Both the position numbers and the translations under genes were made by a program. Positions 51,200-59,486 of a DNA stretch of 64,000 bases are shown piece after piece. The stretch comes from Amycolatopsis sp. 2-15 (GTDB lineage Bacteria; Actinomycetota; Actinomycetes; Mycobacteriales; Pseudonocardiaceae), in contig NZ_CP127294.1 in the NCBI RefSeq assembly GCF_030285625.1, positions 1,250,001-1,314,000 on the forward strand, written 5' to 3'. The notes under the pieces were generated by a model, which saw nothing but the letters and a program-made list of their open reading frames with translations, ran no database searches and had not been told where the DNA came from. Each line of letters starts with the position of its first letter. The first letter of the stretch is position 1.

Positions 51200-51829
51200 G
51201 TGCGGTTGCAGGTGGCGTTGGATGTGTTGGATCTGCCGTCGGCGTTGACGTTGGCGGGTCAGGTGGCTGAGCATGTGGATATTTTGGAGTTGGGGACGCC
51301 GTTGGTGAAGTCGGCGGGGATCGCGGCGGTGTCGGCGATCAAGGCGGCTCATCCGGACAAGCTGGTGTTCGTGGATTTGAAGACGGCGGACGCGGGTGAG
51401 CTGGAGGCGGCGTTGGCGTTCGAGGCCGGCGCGGATCTGGTGACGGTGATGGGCGCGGCTGATGATGACACGGTGCGGGGTGCGGTGGCGGCGGGCCGTA
51501 AGTACGGCAAGCAGGTTGTCGCGGACATGATCACGGTGGTCGAGGGGCGGGTCGCGCGGATCCGGGAGGTCTCGAAGCTGGGTGTGTCCTTTGTGGAGAT
51601 CCACGCGGGTCTGGACGAGCAGGCTCGTCCCGGTTACACGATCGACACTCTCCTGGAAGACGGTCGGCTGGCGGGTGTGCCGTTCTCGATCGCGGGCGGC
51701 ATCAAGATCGACACGATCGGCGCGGTGCGTGAAGCGGGTGCGACGGTCGCGGTTGCGGGGGGTGCGATCTACAACGCCGCCGACCCGGGTGCCGCGGCGA
51801 AGGAACTCAAAAAACGCGCCACCGCCTGA
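51200..51829 (+). CDS. 3-hexulose-6-phosphate synthase
   Basis: A 209-residue OMP-decarboxylase-type barrel: LQVALDVLDLPSALTLAGQVAEHVDILELGTPLVKSAGI, FVDLKTADAGELEAALAFEAGADLVTVMGAA and GRVARIREVSKLGVSFVEIHAGLDEQ are diagnostic of HPS. It condenses formaldehyde with ribulose 5-phosphate in the RuMP cycle. No 6-phospho-3-hexuloisomerase is nearby; the SIS genes in the hydrogenase locus are GmhA-like. GTG start after GAGGAG. Nine of the first eleven Leu codons are TTG, unlike neighbours, suggesting transfer or special selection. Confidence 0.92.
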   Translation: MRLQVALDVLDLPSALTLAGQVAEHVDILELGTPLVKSAGIAAVSAIKAAHPDKLVFVDLKTADAGELEAALAFEAGADLVTVMGAADDDTVRGAVAAGRKYGKQVVADMITVVEGRVARIREVSKLGVSFVEIHAGLDEQARPGYTIDTLLEDGRLAGVPFSIAGGIKIDTIGAVREAGATVAVAGGAIYNAADPGAAAKELKKRATA

Positions 51830-51869
51830 CCGAACGCGTCGGGAGACTTGACGAGAGAAAGGAGTCGGC

Positions 51870-52163
51870 GTGAAGGGCAAAGAGTCAGGTACTCGATCCA
51901 GTCAGGCACCAGCCGCACAGAACACTTACTGCGCCTTGCTCATGCAGGCCTCGGAGGTGCTGCGCCTGCGCTACGTGCAGTGCAGTCAGGACACCAGCCT
52001 GTCCCCCACCGCGGCGAGCGAGCTGGCGGCCGTCTTCGAGGGCATCGCCAAGGGCCATCCCGACTTCGACCAGATCGATCCCAAAGAGGCGATCGCCCTG
52101 GCACACCGCCTGATCGACGACGACCACCCTGAACTGTCCGGAATGTGGCCCAAGACCCGGTGA
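51870..52163 (+). CDS. Small protein of unknown function
   Basis: A 97-residue soluble, mostly helical protein with NTYCALLMQASEVLRLRYVQCSQDTSLSPTAASELAAVFEGIAKGHPDFDQ. AAGGAGT lies 8 nt before the GTG. It follows hexulose-phosphate synthase by 40 bp and precedes a tandem array. I do not recognise the family. Coding quality (GC at third positions, good ribosome site) supports it as real. Confidence 0.65.
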   Translation: MKGKESGTRSSQAPAAQNTYCALLMQASEVLRLRYVQCSQDTSLSPTAASELAAVFEGIAKGHPDFDQIDPKEAIALAHRLIDDDHPELSGMWPKTR

Positions 52164-52258
52164 CGCGGTCCTCCCTTCGGGGAGATCGCCCGCCCCGGCC
52201 CGCTCGGCCGCGGGCGGTCGCCAAGGCGCAGTTCGAGCCGACGCCGACGGGCCGCCCC

Positions 52259-52622
52259 TTCGACCCGGCGCCGGCAACCCGGCTCGGCCCGGAAAGCAGG
52301 CGGTAGCACCGGGTCGACCCGTCCGACCGATCGCCGACCGGTGCACCACTCCGGCCCGGCGCCGCTGGCCCAACTTGGCGAGAAAGCGGGCGGTGGCACC
52401 ACATCGCCCGGCCCGACCAATCGCCAACCGGACGCACCACTCCGGCCCGGCGCCGGCAACCCGGCTCGGCCCGGAAAGCAGGCGGTACCACCGGGTCGCC
52501 TTGTCCGGCCGATCGCCGACCGGTGCACCCCTCCGGCCTGGCGCCGGCAACCCGGCTCGGCGCGGAAACCGGGCGGCGCCGCGACGTCGCCCCACCCGGC
52601 CGATCCCGGACCGCCGCCCAAC
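52259..52622. repeat. Four tandem 91-bp units upstream of an acetate-transporter-like gene
   Basis: Four head-to-tail copies, each exactly 91 bp: 52259-52349, 52350-52440, 52441-52531 and 52532-52622. Shared landmarks per unit are CCGGCGCCGGCAACCCGGCTCGG, with variants, and GATCGCC followed by GACCGGTGCACC. Units 1 and 3 are closest; 2 and 4 have diverged. A weaker half-unit may precede at 52190-52258. 91 is not a multiple of three, so this is not a coding repeat. The last unit ends 45 bp before the next ATG. Confidence 0.85.
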
Positions 52623-52667
52623 CTGACCGCACTCGAGGATCATTCGCAGCTCAACGAGGAGTACACG

Positions 52668-53288
52668 ATGTCCACTGCCGTTGCCACCGAAGTCGAAGCC
52701 CCGCCCCAGCCCGCGCCGGCGGGCGACCCGTCCATGATCGGCGTGCCCACCTTCATCGTCGGCACGACCGCGCTCGGCCTGGTGCTGACCGGGTTCGTCC
52801 CGGCGAGTGCCGTCGGCGCGTCGATTGCGGTCATCCTGCCCGCGACCGGCCTCGGCCAGCTCGTCGCGGCGGTGTGGGCGCTGTCGCTGGGCCAGAACGC
52901 CGTTGCCTCCGTGTTCGGCATCTTCGCCGGGTTCTGGCTCAGCTACTCGGCACTGGTGCTCGGCCTGACCCACAACTGGTTCGGCATCACGCCGGACGCC
53001 GCGGTCGCCACCCAGGGCGTGTTCCTGATCGCCTGGCTGCTCACGATCATCCTGCTGACCCTGGGCACCCTGCGGCTGCCCGCGGCCTTCACGGTGCTGT
53101 TCGTGCTGATCGACCTCGCGCTCGCCCTCGTGCTGTACGGCACGGTCGGCAACGCCCCGGGCGCCTCCACCGCCGGCGGCTACGTCACGTTCGCCTTCAC
53201 CGCGGTCGGCATCTACCTGTACCTCGGCGCGATGTCCGCCGCCACGGGCGGCCGGGGGCTGCCGCTGGGCCGCCCGGTGCTGACCTGA
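52668..53288 (+). CDS. GPR1/FUN34/YaaH-family (SatP-like) acetate transporter
   Basis: A 206-residue membrane protein with six helices and the family features GVPTFIVGTTALGLVLTGFVPAS, ILPATGLGQLVAAVWALSLGQN and FGIFAGFWLSYSALVLGLTHNWFGI. These proteins move acetate or succinate with protons. ACGAGGAG precedes ATG 52668. Its long leader carries the 91-bp tandem array. Confidence 0.9.
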   Translation: MSTAVATEVEAPPQPAPAGDPSMIGVPTFIVGTTALGLVLTGFVPASAVGASIAVILPATGLGQLVAAVWALSLGQNAVASVFGIFAGFWLSYSALVLGLTHNWFGITPDAAVATQGVFLIAWLLTIILLTLGTLRLPAAFTVLFVLIDLALALVLYGTVGNAPGASTAGGYVTFAFTAVGIYLYLGAMSAATGGRGLPLGRPVLT

Positions 53289-53296
53289 CGTGACCC

Positions 53297-53327
53297 CGGG
53301 TGGGCGTGACTCTTCACCGCCCACCCG
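53297..53327 (+). terminator. Stem-loop directly after the SatP-like gene
   Basis: GGGTGGGCG-TGA pairs with TCA-C-CGCCCACCC with one bulged base and a small loop, beginning 9 bp after the stop. No T-run; first of three hairpins in 160 bp. Confidence 0.5.
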
Positions 53328-53350
53328 GCGGTGGTCGACGGACCACCCCG

Positions 53351-53390
53351 AGCAGACCCCGCCCCGACACGGCCCCGGGCGGGGTCTGCT
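53351..53390. terminator. GC-rich hairpin
   Basis: Perfect 14-bp arms AGCAGACCCCGCCC (53351-53364) and GGGCGGGGTCTGCT (53377-53390), 12-nt loop, followed by GTATT. Confidence 0.7.
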
Positions 53391-53425
53391 GTATTCCACG
53401 GGGTCCCGGACAATGTCCGGACAGC

Positions 53426-53455
53426 AAGAAACCCGCCGTCTCCGGCGGGTTTCTT
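53426..53455. terminator. Bidirectional intrinsic terminator between the SatP-like gene and tRNA genes
   Basis: Perfect 12-bp arms AAGAAACCCGCC (53426-53437) and GGCGGGTTTCTT (53444-53455), 6-nt loop. The stem carries T-rich tails in both directions, so it can end the rightward mRNA and the leftward tRNA transcript. Confidence 0.88.
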
Positions 53456-53478
53456 GGTACTGCTGTCTCAACCAGACG

Positions 53479-53552
53479 TGCGCCCGAAGGGATTCGAACC
53501 CCTGACCTTCTGATCCGTAGTCAGATGCTCTATCCAGCTGAGCTACGGGCGC
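53479..53552 (-). tRNA. tRNA-Arg (anticodon ACG)
   Basis: Cloverleaf on the minus strand: acceptor GCGCCCG/CGGGCGC, D-arm AGCTCAGCTGGATAGAGC, anticodon loop CTACGGA with stem TCTGA/TCAGA, and T-arm GGGGTTCGAATCCC. Discriminator A at 53479. CCA is not encoded. Processed with the tRNA-Ser 42 bp upstream. Confidence 0.97.
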
Positions 53553-53594
53553 TTGTTCAGTTGTTAATCTAGCACCTGCCGAAACAGGCACCAG

Positions 53595-53684
53595 CGGAGG
53601 CTCCGGGATTTGAACCCGGGAGGGGGGGTTACCCCCAACCGCATTAGCAGTGCGGCGCCATAGACCAGACTAGGCGAAGCCTCC
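53595..53684 (-). tRNA. tRNA-Ser (anticodon GCT)
   Basis: A class II tRNA of 90 nt with acceptor GGAGGCT/AGCCTCC, anticodon loop CTGCTAA, a long variable arm (TTGGGGGTAACCCCCC) and T-arm CCCGGGTTCAAATCCCGG. Discriminator G, as expected for serine. Same strand and probably same transcript as tRNA-Arg. Confidence 0.97.
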
Positions 53685-53759
53685 TGGGCCTTAACGACCA
53701 CTGCCCAGATAGCTTACACACCCCCGAAACCCCCCGAAGGCACCCCCCGAAAGTGAAGA

Positions 53760-55469
53760 TCAGCGTTGCAGCAGGCGCCGCAACCAGGGGGAACGGCCGC
53801 CGAGGCCCTCGGCTTCGAAGGTGGCCACGCCGACGCGCGGGAGTTCGCGCACGCCGGGATACACGAGGTACCGCGGGACCCACCGCGGCTGGAACTTGGC
53901 GTTGAAGCGGTACAGGCTCTCGATCTGGATCCAGCGCGAGAAGAAGTGCAGGACTTTCGCCGAGATACGCGCCACGGGTCCCGCGCCGATGCGTTGGCCC
54001 TGTTCCATCAGTGACCGGAACGCGGCGAAGTTCAGTGAGACGTGGTCGATGTCGTGCTCACGCGAATAGGCCAGCAGCTCGGAGATCATCAGCTCGTTCA
54101 CGCCGTTGTCGGCCGACCGGTCCCGTCGCATCACGTCCAGCGACAGGCCGCGCGCGCCCCACGGCACGAACTGCAGAACGCCGCGCACGCGTCCGCCCTG
54201 TTCGGCCGTCACGATCACGGCGCCCGGGTCGCCCATCCGGCCCAGGGCCATCGAGAAGCCGCGTTCGGTCTCGGTGCCCCGCCACGCCGCGGCCAGCAGC
54301 ACCAGCTCGTCCAGCTCGTCCGGCCGCAGGTCCTCCGCGCGCCGCACCAGCACCTTGTACCCCGCCCGGCGTGTCCGCGAAGCCGCTTGGCGGACGCCGC
54401 GCATGATGCGGCCGTCCAGCGTGAAGCCGGCCGTGTCGACGATGGCCTCGTCGCCGATCTCCAGCACCTCCAGCCCGAAGCGCGCCCACACCGTCGCCCC
54501 GAGCTCGGACGCGCCCATCGCCGCCGGCACCCAGGCGTTGCGCTTGCAGATCTCCAGGTACTCCTCGATCGCGCCCGGCCACGCCTCGTGGTCGCCCAGC
54601 GGATCGGCCGACGTCAGCGCGACGCCGGCGATCACGCGGTACGTCACGGCCGCCTTGCCCGTCTTCGAGAACACCGCGAACTTGTCGCGCCGCAGCGCGA
54701 AGTAGCCCAGCGAGTCGCGGTCGCCGTGCTCGATCAGCAGGACCTGCAGGCGCGCCAGCTCTTCGTCCGACAGCCCCGGCGCGGGCTCAGCCGAGCGCAG
54801 CAGGAAGTACGCCGACACGAGCACCGCCGCGATGCTGAAGAGCAGCCCGATCGCCGCCGACAGGTCCTCCAGCCACAGCCCGTGGAACACGGCGGGACCG
54901 CTCACACCCACCAGCGCCAGCCCGGACTGCGAAAGCCGGGCGGGGAAGCTCAGCGGCTCGAGCATCCGCCCGGACGCCACCGACAGCAGCACCACGTTGA
55001 TCACGAACCCCGCCAGCACCAGCTGCAGGAACACCCGCACCGCGCGCCAGCGGCCCGTCGTCGGGTCCGGCTCCGCGACGAAGTAGCGCCGGTTCACGAT
55101 CAGCCCGACCAGCAGCACCACCGACACCACGCCCGCACCGAACGCGTGCCGCAGCCCCAGGTGTGACAAGGTCAACAACACCGCGAACCCGACCGCGAGC
55201 TGCCACGCCCGCCGCTTCCGCCGCCGAAGTCCCGCCGCGAGCATGATCAGAAACACGCCCGCGACGACAGGCACGGTCGCCGCCGCGACGGTCGCTTCCT
55301 GAGGCAGCTCCAGCCACTCGGCCAGATGACCGCGCAGGCTACGACCGGACGGCACCAACACGGAAAGTAACGTCAACAGCCCGGCGAGCCTGGTCACCCA
55401 GGTGATCGCCTTGACGGACGTCACGCCCGCCACCTGCCAGGTGTGCTGCGCGCGTGTCCCCGTCACCAC
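53760..55469 (-). CDS. DUF2156/phosphatidylglycerol lysyltransferase-like membrane protein
   Basis: A 569-residue protein. Five or six N-terminal helices (residues about 20-230) are followed by a C-terminal GNAT-like domain of the MprF/LysX type: LIEHGDRDSLGYFALRRDKFAVFSKTGKAAVTYRVIAGVALTSADPLGD and FVPWGARGLSLDVMRRDRSADNGVNELMISELLAY. Such proteins transfer an aminoacyl group from tRNA to a lipid, altering envelope charge; without a tRNA-synthetase domain it is the short MprF-like form. GTG start at 55469 (a second GTG 3 bp later). Confidence 0.85.
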   Translation of the reverse strand: MVTGTRAQHTWQVAGVTSVKAITWVTRLAGLLTLLSVLVPSGRSLRGHLAEWLELPQEATVAAATVPVVAGVFLIMLAAGLRRRKRRAWQLAVGFAVLLTLSHLGLRHAFGAGVVSVVLLVGLIVNRRYFVAEPDPTTGRWRAVRVFLQLVLAGFVINVVLLSVASGRMLEPLSFPARLSQSGLALVGVSGPAVFHGLWLEDLSAAIGLLFSIAAVLVSAYFLLRSAEPAPGLSDEELARLQVLLIEHGDRDSLGYFALRRDKFAVFSKTGKAAVTYRVIAGVALTSADPLGDHEAWPGAIEEYLEICKRNAWVPAAMGASELGATVWARFGLEVLEIGDEAIVDTAGFTLDGRIMRGVRQAASRTRRAGYKVLVRRAEDLRPDELDELVLLAAAWRGTETERGFSMALGRMGDPGAVIVTAEQGGRVRGVLQFVPWGARGLSLDVMRRDRSADNGVNELMISELLAYSREHDIDHVSLNFAAFRSLMEQGQRIGAGPVARISAKVLHFFSRWIQIESLYRFNAKFQPRWVPRYLVYPGVRELPRVGVATFEAEGLGGRSPWLRRLLQR

Positions 55470-55511
55470 GCGTGCAACACGTACGGCCCAGCCATGCTTC
55501 CCCCTGCTTCG

Positions 55512-57503
55512 TCACCGCCCGGCGAGCTCCCCCGCGAGCTCCGTGAACGGGGCCAACGCGGCCGGGTTGGCCAGCGCGTCCCTGCTCACAGCCCTCTCCG
55601 GCGCGACTCCGGAGAGTATCTTTTTCACCGGTACCTCACATTTCTTACCGTTCAAGGTACGGGGGATCTCACCGACCACCACGAACCGGTCGGGAACGTG
55701 TCGCGGTGACAGAGCGCTACGAAGCTCCTTCCGCAGCTTCGGCTCCACGGCAGCAAGATCCACCCCCGGCGCGAGCACGAGGAAACACAGCAGCTGCCCG
55801 TCGTCGTTGCCGGCCGCGGAGGTGTCCACGACCAGGGAGTCGGCCACCTCGTCGAAGCCCTCCACCACGCGGTAGAACTCCGCCGTGCCCATGCGCACGC
55901 CGCCGCGGTTGAGTGTGGAGTCGCTGCGGCCGTAGATCACGGCGGAGCCGCGCGGGGTCACGCGGATCCAGTCGCCGTGGCGCCAGACGCCGGGGTACAT
56001 GTCGAAGTACGCCTCGTGCAGCCGGGTGCCGTCGGGGTCGTTCCAGAAGAACACCGGCATCGACGGCATGGGCTCGGTGATCACCAGCTCGCCGACCTGG
56101 TCGACCAGCGGGTTGCCGGCCTCGTCGTACGACGCGACGGCCGCGCCCAGCGCCCGGCACGACAGCTCGCCCAGCCACACCGGCACGTCCGGCGACGCCG
56201 CCACGAACGCCGCGCACAGGTCCGTGCCGCCCGAAACCGAGCAGATCTGCACCGACTTCCCGATCTTGTCGGCGATCCACCGGAAGCCCTCGACCGACAG
56301 CGGCGCACCCGTGGAACCCAAGGCGCGCAACGCACTCAGGTCGTAGCGCGCCGACGGTTCGAGCCCCGCCTTGAGGCAGCTCTGGATGAACGGCGCCGAC
56401 GTGCCGAAGTACGTGATGCGGTGTTGTTCGGCGAGGTGCCACAGCACGTCGAGGTCCGGGTGGCCGGGGCTGCCGTCGTAGAGCACGATCGTCGACCCCA
56501 CGAGCAGGCCCGAGATGAGGAAGTTCCACATCATCCAGCCGGTGGTGGTGAACCAGAAGAACCGTTCGCCCGGCCCGAGATCCGCTTGCAGCGAAAGGGC
56601 TTTGAGGTGCTCGATGACGATCCCGCCGTGGCCCTGCACAATCCCCTTCGGCAGGCCCGTCGTGCCCGACGAGTACAGCACCCACAGCGGGTGCCCGAAC
56701 TCCACCGGCTCGTAGGCCAGCTGAGTGCCGGAGTGCTCGGCGAGCAGCGCGTTCCAGTCGAATGCGCCGTCGACGGTCCCGCCGCCCACGTATTTCACGA
56801 GAACGGTCGCGTTCAGCGACGGGATGTCGGCGCGCAACCGCTCGACCGTGGGGGTGACGTCGAACTCGCGGCCGTTGTAGGCGTAGCCGTTGACCGCGAT
56901 GAGCACCTTCGGCTCGATCTGCGTGAAGCGGTCGGAAATCGCGCGCACGCCGAAGTCGGGTGAGCACGACGACCAGATCGCGCCCAGCGACGCCGCCGCC
57001 AGGAACGCGACGAGCGTCTGCGGGCAGTTCGGCGCCAGCGCCACCACGCGGTCGCCCTTCGCGACGCCCAGCGCCTTCAACGCTCCCCGCGCCGCGGCGA
57101 CCTGCGCGCGAAGGTCTCCGTACGTGAGCTGCTCGGCGAAGCCGTCTTCGCGGTGGAAGATCACGGCGAGCTCGTCGTCGCCCTTCGCCGCGCCCGCGAC
57201 GCCCGGGCTGAGCGCGTGCTCCGCGTAGTTCAGCGTGCCGCCGTCGAACCACTTCGCGTTCGGCATCGTGCCCGAGAGGACCTCTCGTGGCTTCTCGTGC
57301 CAGCGCACGCCGGAGAACTCGGCGACGGCCGCCCAGAAGTCGGGCACATGTTCCACGGAGTAGCGCCAGAGCGAGTCGTAGTCGCCGACCTCCACGCCGC
57401 GTTCTTCCCGCAGCCACCTGCGGAACGCTTCGATACGGGTGTCGGACACGCGGCTCGGGTCGGGTCGCCAGAGCACTTCGGGAACATCGGCAATCTGGGT
57501 CAC
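55512..57503 (-). CDS. aacS: Acetoacetate-CoA ligase
   Basis: A 663-residue adenylate-forming enzyme. VLWRPDPSRVSDTRIEAFRRWL is the typical start of acetoacetyl-CoA synthetase; LYSSGTTGLPKGIVQGHGG is the P-loop (A3) and NGKKCEVPVKKIL holds the catalytic Lys near the C-terminus. It activates acetoacetate with ATP and CoA, feeding isoprenoid, PHB or ketone-body use. GTG start. No operon partner; the gene on each side is separated by about 40 bp. Confidence 0.95.
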   Translation of the reverse strand: MTQIADVPEVLWRPDPSRVSDTRIEAFRRWLREERGVEVGDYDSLWRYSVEHVPDFWAAVAEFSGVRWHEKPREVLSGTMPNAKWFDGGTLNYAEHALSPGVAGAAKGDDELAVIFHREDGFAEQLTYGDLRAQVAAARGALKALGVAKGDRVVALAPNCPQTLVAFLAAASLGAIWSSCSPDFGVRAISDRFTQIEPKVLIAVNGYAYNGREFDVTPTVERLRADIPSLNATVLVKYVGGGTVDGAFDWNALLAEHSGTQLAYEPVEFGHPLWVLYSSGTTGLPKGIVQGHGGIVIEHLKALSLQADLGPGERFFWFTTTGWMMWNFLISGLLVGSTIVLYDGSPGHPDLDVLWHLAEQHRITYFGTSAPFIQSCLKAGLEPSARYDLSALRALGSTGAPLSVEGFRWIADKIGKSVQICSVSGGTDLCAAFVAASPDVPVWLGELSCRALGAAVASYDEAGNPLVDQVGELVITEPMPSMPVFFWNDPDGTRLHEAYFDMYPGVWRHGDWIRVTPRGSAVIYGRSDSTLNRGGVRMGTAEFYRVVEGFDEVADSLVVDTSAAGNDDGQLLCFLVLAPGVDLAAVEPKLRKELRSALSPRHVPDRFVVVGEIPRTLNGKKCEVPVKKILSGVAPERAVSRDALANPAALAPFTELAGELAGR

Positions 57504-57543
57504 CCGCCGAGGTTAACTGCGGCTAACCACCCCCGCCACTGTC

Positions 57544-58176
57544 TTACCGCAGGTGCGCGTCGAACCAGTCCAACGTGCGCTGCCAGGCTTCCTCGGCCGC
57601 GCCCGGGTCGGCGTCGAAGCGGTGGTTGGCGCCCGGGTAGCGCACGACGTTCGTGGCCACCTTCGCCGACGCCGCCGCTTCGCGCAGCTGCTCCACTTCG
57701 GCGCCCCCGGCCTCGTCACCGGCGTCGCCGTACATGCCGAGCCACGGGCTGGTCACGTGACCCGCGATGTCCAGCAGCCGCGGCAGCTCCGTCACGCGCT
57801 GGCCGCCCACGCTCACCGCCGCGCCGAGCCGCCGGTGCGACGCGACCACGAGCGCCGCCGTGCCACCCAGGTCGAAGCCGACGACGCCGCGCAGATCGGC
57901 CTCCACCCCGTGCTCGACCAGCCAGTCGAGTGTGATGTCCGTCGCGTCGAGGAGGTCCTGCTGCGTGAGCTTTTCGCCGCCGTCGATGTGGGGCGTGACG
58001 GTGAGCCAGCCTTCGTTCGCCAGGCTCGCGACGAGCAGCACCACCCCGTCGGTGACCCCGTCGCCTTCGTGCAGGACAACGAGGCCGCCGCGGATGGCAC
58101 CGTCAGGCTCCGCGAAGGTGAGGCGCAGAGCGCGGCCGTCGGTACGCTGATAATCCACGGTGCTCGTCGACGTCAT
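57544..58176 (-). CDS. Dienelactone-hydrolase-family protein with Asp at the nucleophile position
   Basis: A 210-residue alpha/beta protein of DLH type. The nucleophile elbow is GFDLGG (Asp102) where dienelactone hydrolases have Cys (GYCLGG) and esterases Ser. The His partner is NHRFDAD near the C-terminus, and PHIDGG follows the third strand. An Asp nucleophile is used by haloalkane and epoxide hydrolases, so the activity may differ from family norm or be lost. Start at ATG 58176; TTG 58188 and GTG 58179 are alternatives. Confidence 0.78.
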   Translation of the reverse strand: MTSTSTVDYQRTDGRALRLTFAEPDGAIRGGLVVLHEGDGVTDGVVLLVASLANEGWLTVTPHIDGGEKLTQQDLLDATDITLDWLVEHGVEADLRGVVGFDLGGTAALVVASHRRLGAAVSVGGQRVTELPRLLDIAGHVTSPWLGMYGDAGDEAGGAEVEQLREAAASAKVATNVVRYPGANHRFDADPGAAEEAWQRTLDWFDAHLR

Positions 58177-58280
58177 CACCTCATGCAATCACCTCCGGGT
58201 GAACATTGGGAACCTTTGTGGATCCGTCGTCGCGAGATACGGTGGCCAGGCCGTCCCGTTTGACCCGAGGAGTACCGACG

Positions 58281-59336
58281 ATGCCGTCCCTCGCACCGCG
58301 CCCCGACCTTGATTCGTTGCCGAAGTACGTCCCCGGCCGGACGATCCAAGGCGCGATCAAGCTCGCGAGCAATGAGGTGCCGGGCGGCCCGCTGCCCAGC
58401 GTGCGCGCCGCCATCACCGACGCGATGGCCGACGTCAACCGTTATCCGGACGCGGGTTCGCTCGCCCTGCGCCAGCGGCTCGCCGCCGACCTCGACGTAA
58501 CCGTCGACCAGGTCGCGATCGGCTGCGGCTCGGTCGCCCTGTGCCAGCAGCTGGTGCAGGCCGTCTGCGGCCCAGGCGACGAAGCGATGTATGCGTGGCG
58601 CTCCTTCGAGGCCTACCCGATCGTCGTGCAGGTCGCGCACGCCGAGTCGGTGAAGGTGCCGCTGACCTCCGGCCACGGCCTGGACCTCGACGCGATGCTC
58701 GCCGCGATCACGGACCGCACGAAACTCGTGTTCGTCTGCAACCCCAACAACCCCACCGGCACCGTGCTGACGCGTGACGAGATCGCGCGCTTCATCGACG
58801 CCGTGCCGTCGCACGTGCTGGTCGTGCTCGACGAGGCGTACAAGGAGTTCGTGACGGACGCGGATGTCCCCGACGGCATCGAGTTCACGCGCACGCACGA
58901 CAACGTGGCGGTACTGCGCACTTTTTCCAAGGCGTACGGGCTCGCCGGCCTCCGCGTGGGGTACGCCGTGGCGTCGCCCGCCATCGCCGAAGCGCTTCGG
59001 CAGGTCTGCGTCACGTTCTCGGTGAACGCCATCGCGCAGGTGGCCGCCATGGCATCGCTCGACGCCGCCGACGAACTACTGGAGCGCTGCCGGGAAATCG
59101 TCGTCGAGCGCGAACGTGTGCGGACCGCGTTGCTCGAAATGGGCTACGAGATCCCGCCGACCCAGGCGAACTTCGTGTGGTTCCCCCTCGGCGAGCGGAC
59201 GGTCGCCTTCGCCGAGCACATGCTCGACCGCAAGCTCATCGTGCGCCCCTTCGCCGGCGACGGGGCCCGGGTGACCATCGGGACGCCGGAGGAGAACGAC
59301 CAGTTCCTGGCTGCCGCGCGGGAGTACCTGGCGTGA
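58281..59336 (+). CDS. pat: Aromatic/histidinol-phosphate aminotransferase (Pat-like)
   Basis: A 351-residue class I PLP enzyme. SLPKYVPGRTIQGAIKLASNEVPGGPLPSV is the N-terminus of the actinobacterial aromatic aminotransferase Pat; CNPNNPTGTVL, VLDEAYKEF and RTFSKAYGLAGLRVGY (Schiff-base Lys in FSK) complete the active site. It transaminates aromatic amino acids or histidinol phosphate; the true hisC would be in a his operon, which is absent here. CGAGGAG precedes ATG 58281. Confidence 0.9.
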   Translation: MPSLAPRPDLDSLPKYVPGRTIQGAIKLASNEVPGGPLPSVRAAITDAMADVNRYPDAGSLALRQRLAADLDVTVDQVAIGCGSVALCQQLVQAVCGPGDEAMYAWRSFEAYPIVVQVAHAESVKVPLTSGHGLDLDAMLAAITDRTKLVFVCNPNNPTGTVLTRDEIARFIDAVPSHVLVVLDEAYKEFVTDADVPDGIEFTRTHDNVAVLRTFSKAYGLAGLRVGYAVASPAIAEALRQVCVTFSVNAIAQVAAMASLDAADELLERCREIVVERERVRTALLEMGYEIPPTQANFVWFPLGERTVAFAEHMLDRKLIVRPFAGDGARVTIGTPEENDQFLAAAREYLA

Positions 59337-59342
59337 CGGGGT

Positions 59343-59384
59343 GGCAAGAATCAGCGGGACGGCATCCGTTCCGCTGATCTTGCC
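59343..59384. terminator. Hairpin after the aminotransferase
   Basis: Left arm 59343-59362 and right arm 59366-59384 pair over about 18 bp with one bulge and one mismatch, three-base loop CAT. It begins 7 bp after the stop. No T-run. Confidence 0.6.
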
Positions 59385-59486
59385 GCGTCACTCTCCCTGC
59401 TTTGGTGAGGGCGGGCATAGTTTTGCCCGACGGCGGGGACAACCGAACGAGACACCACTGCGCGTGAACGCGAAATCGGCGACGAG

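Noticed and set aside
52259..52622. CRISPR array
   Set aside because: The 91-bp units are contiguous with no unique spacers, and no cas genes are present.
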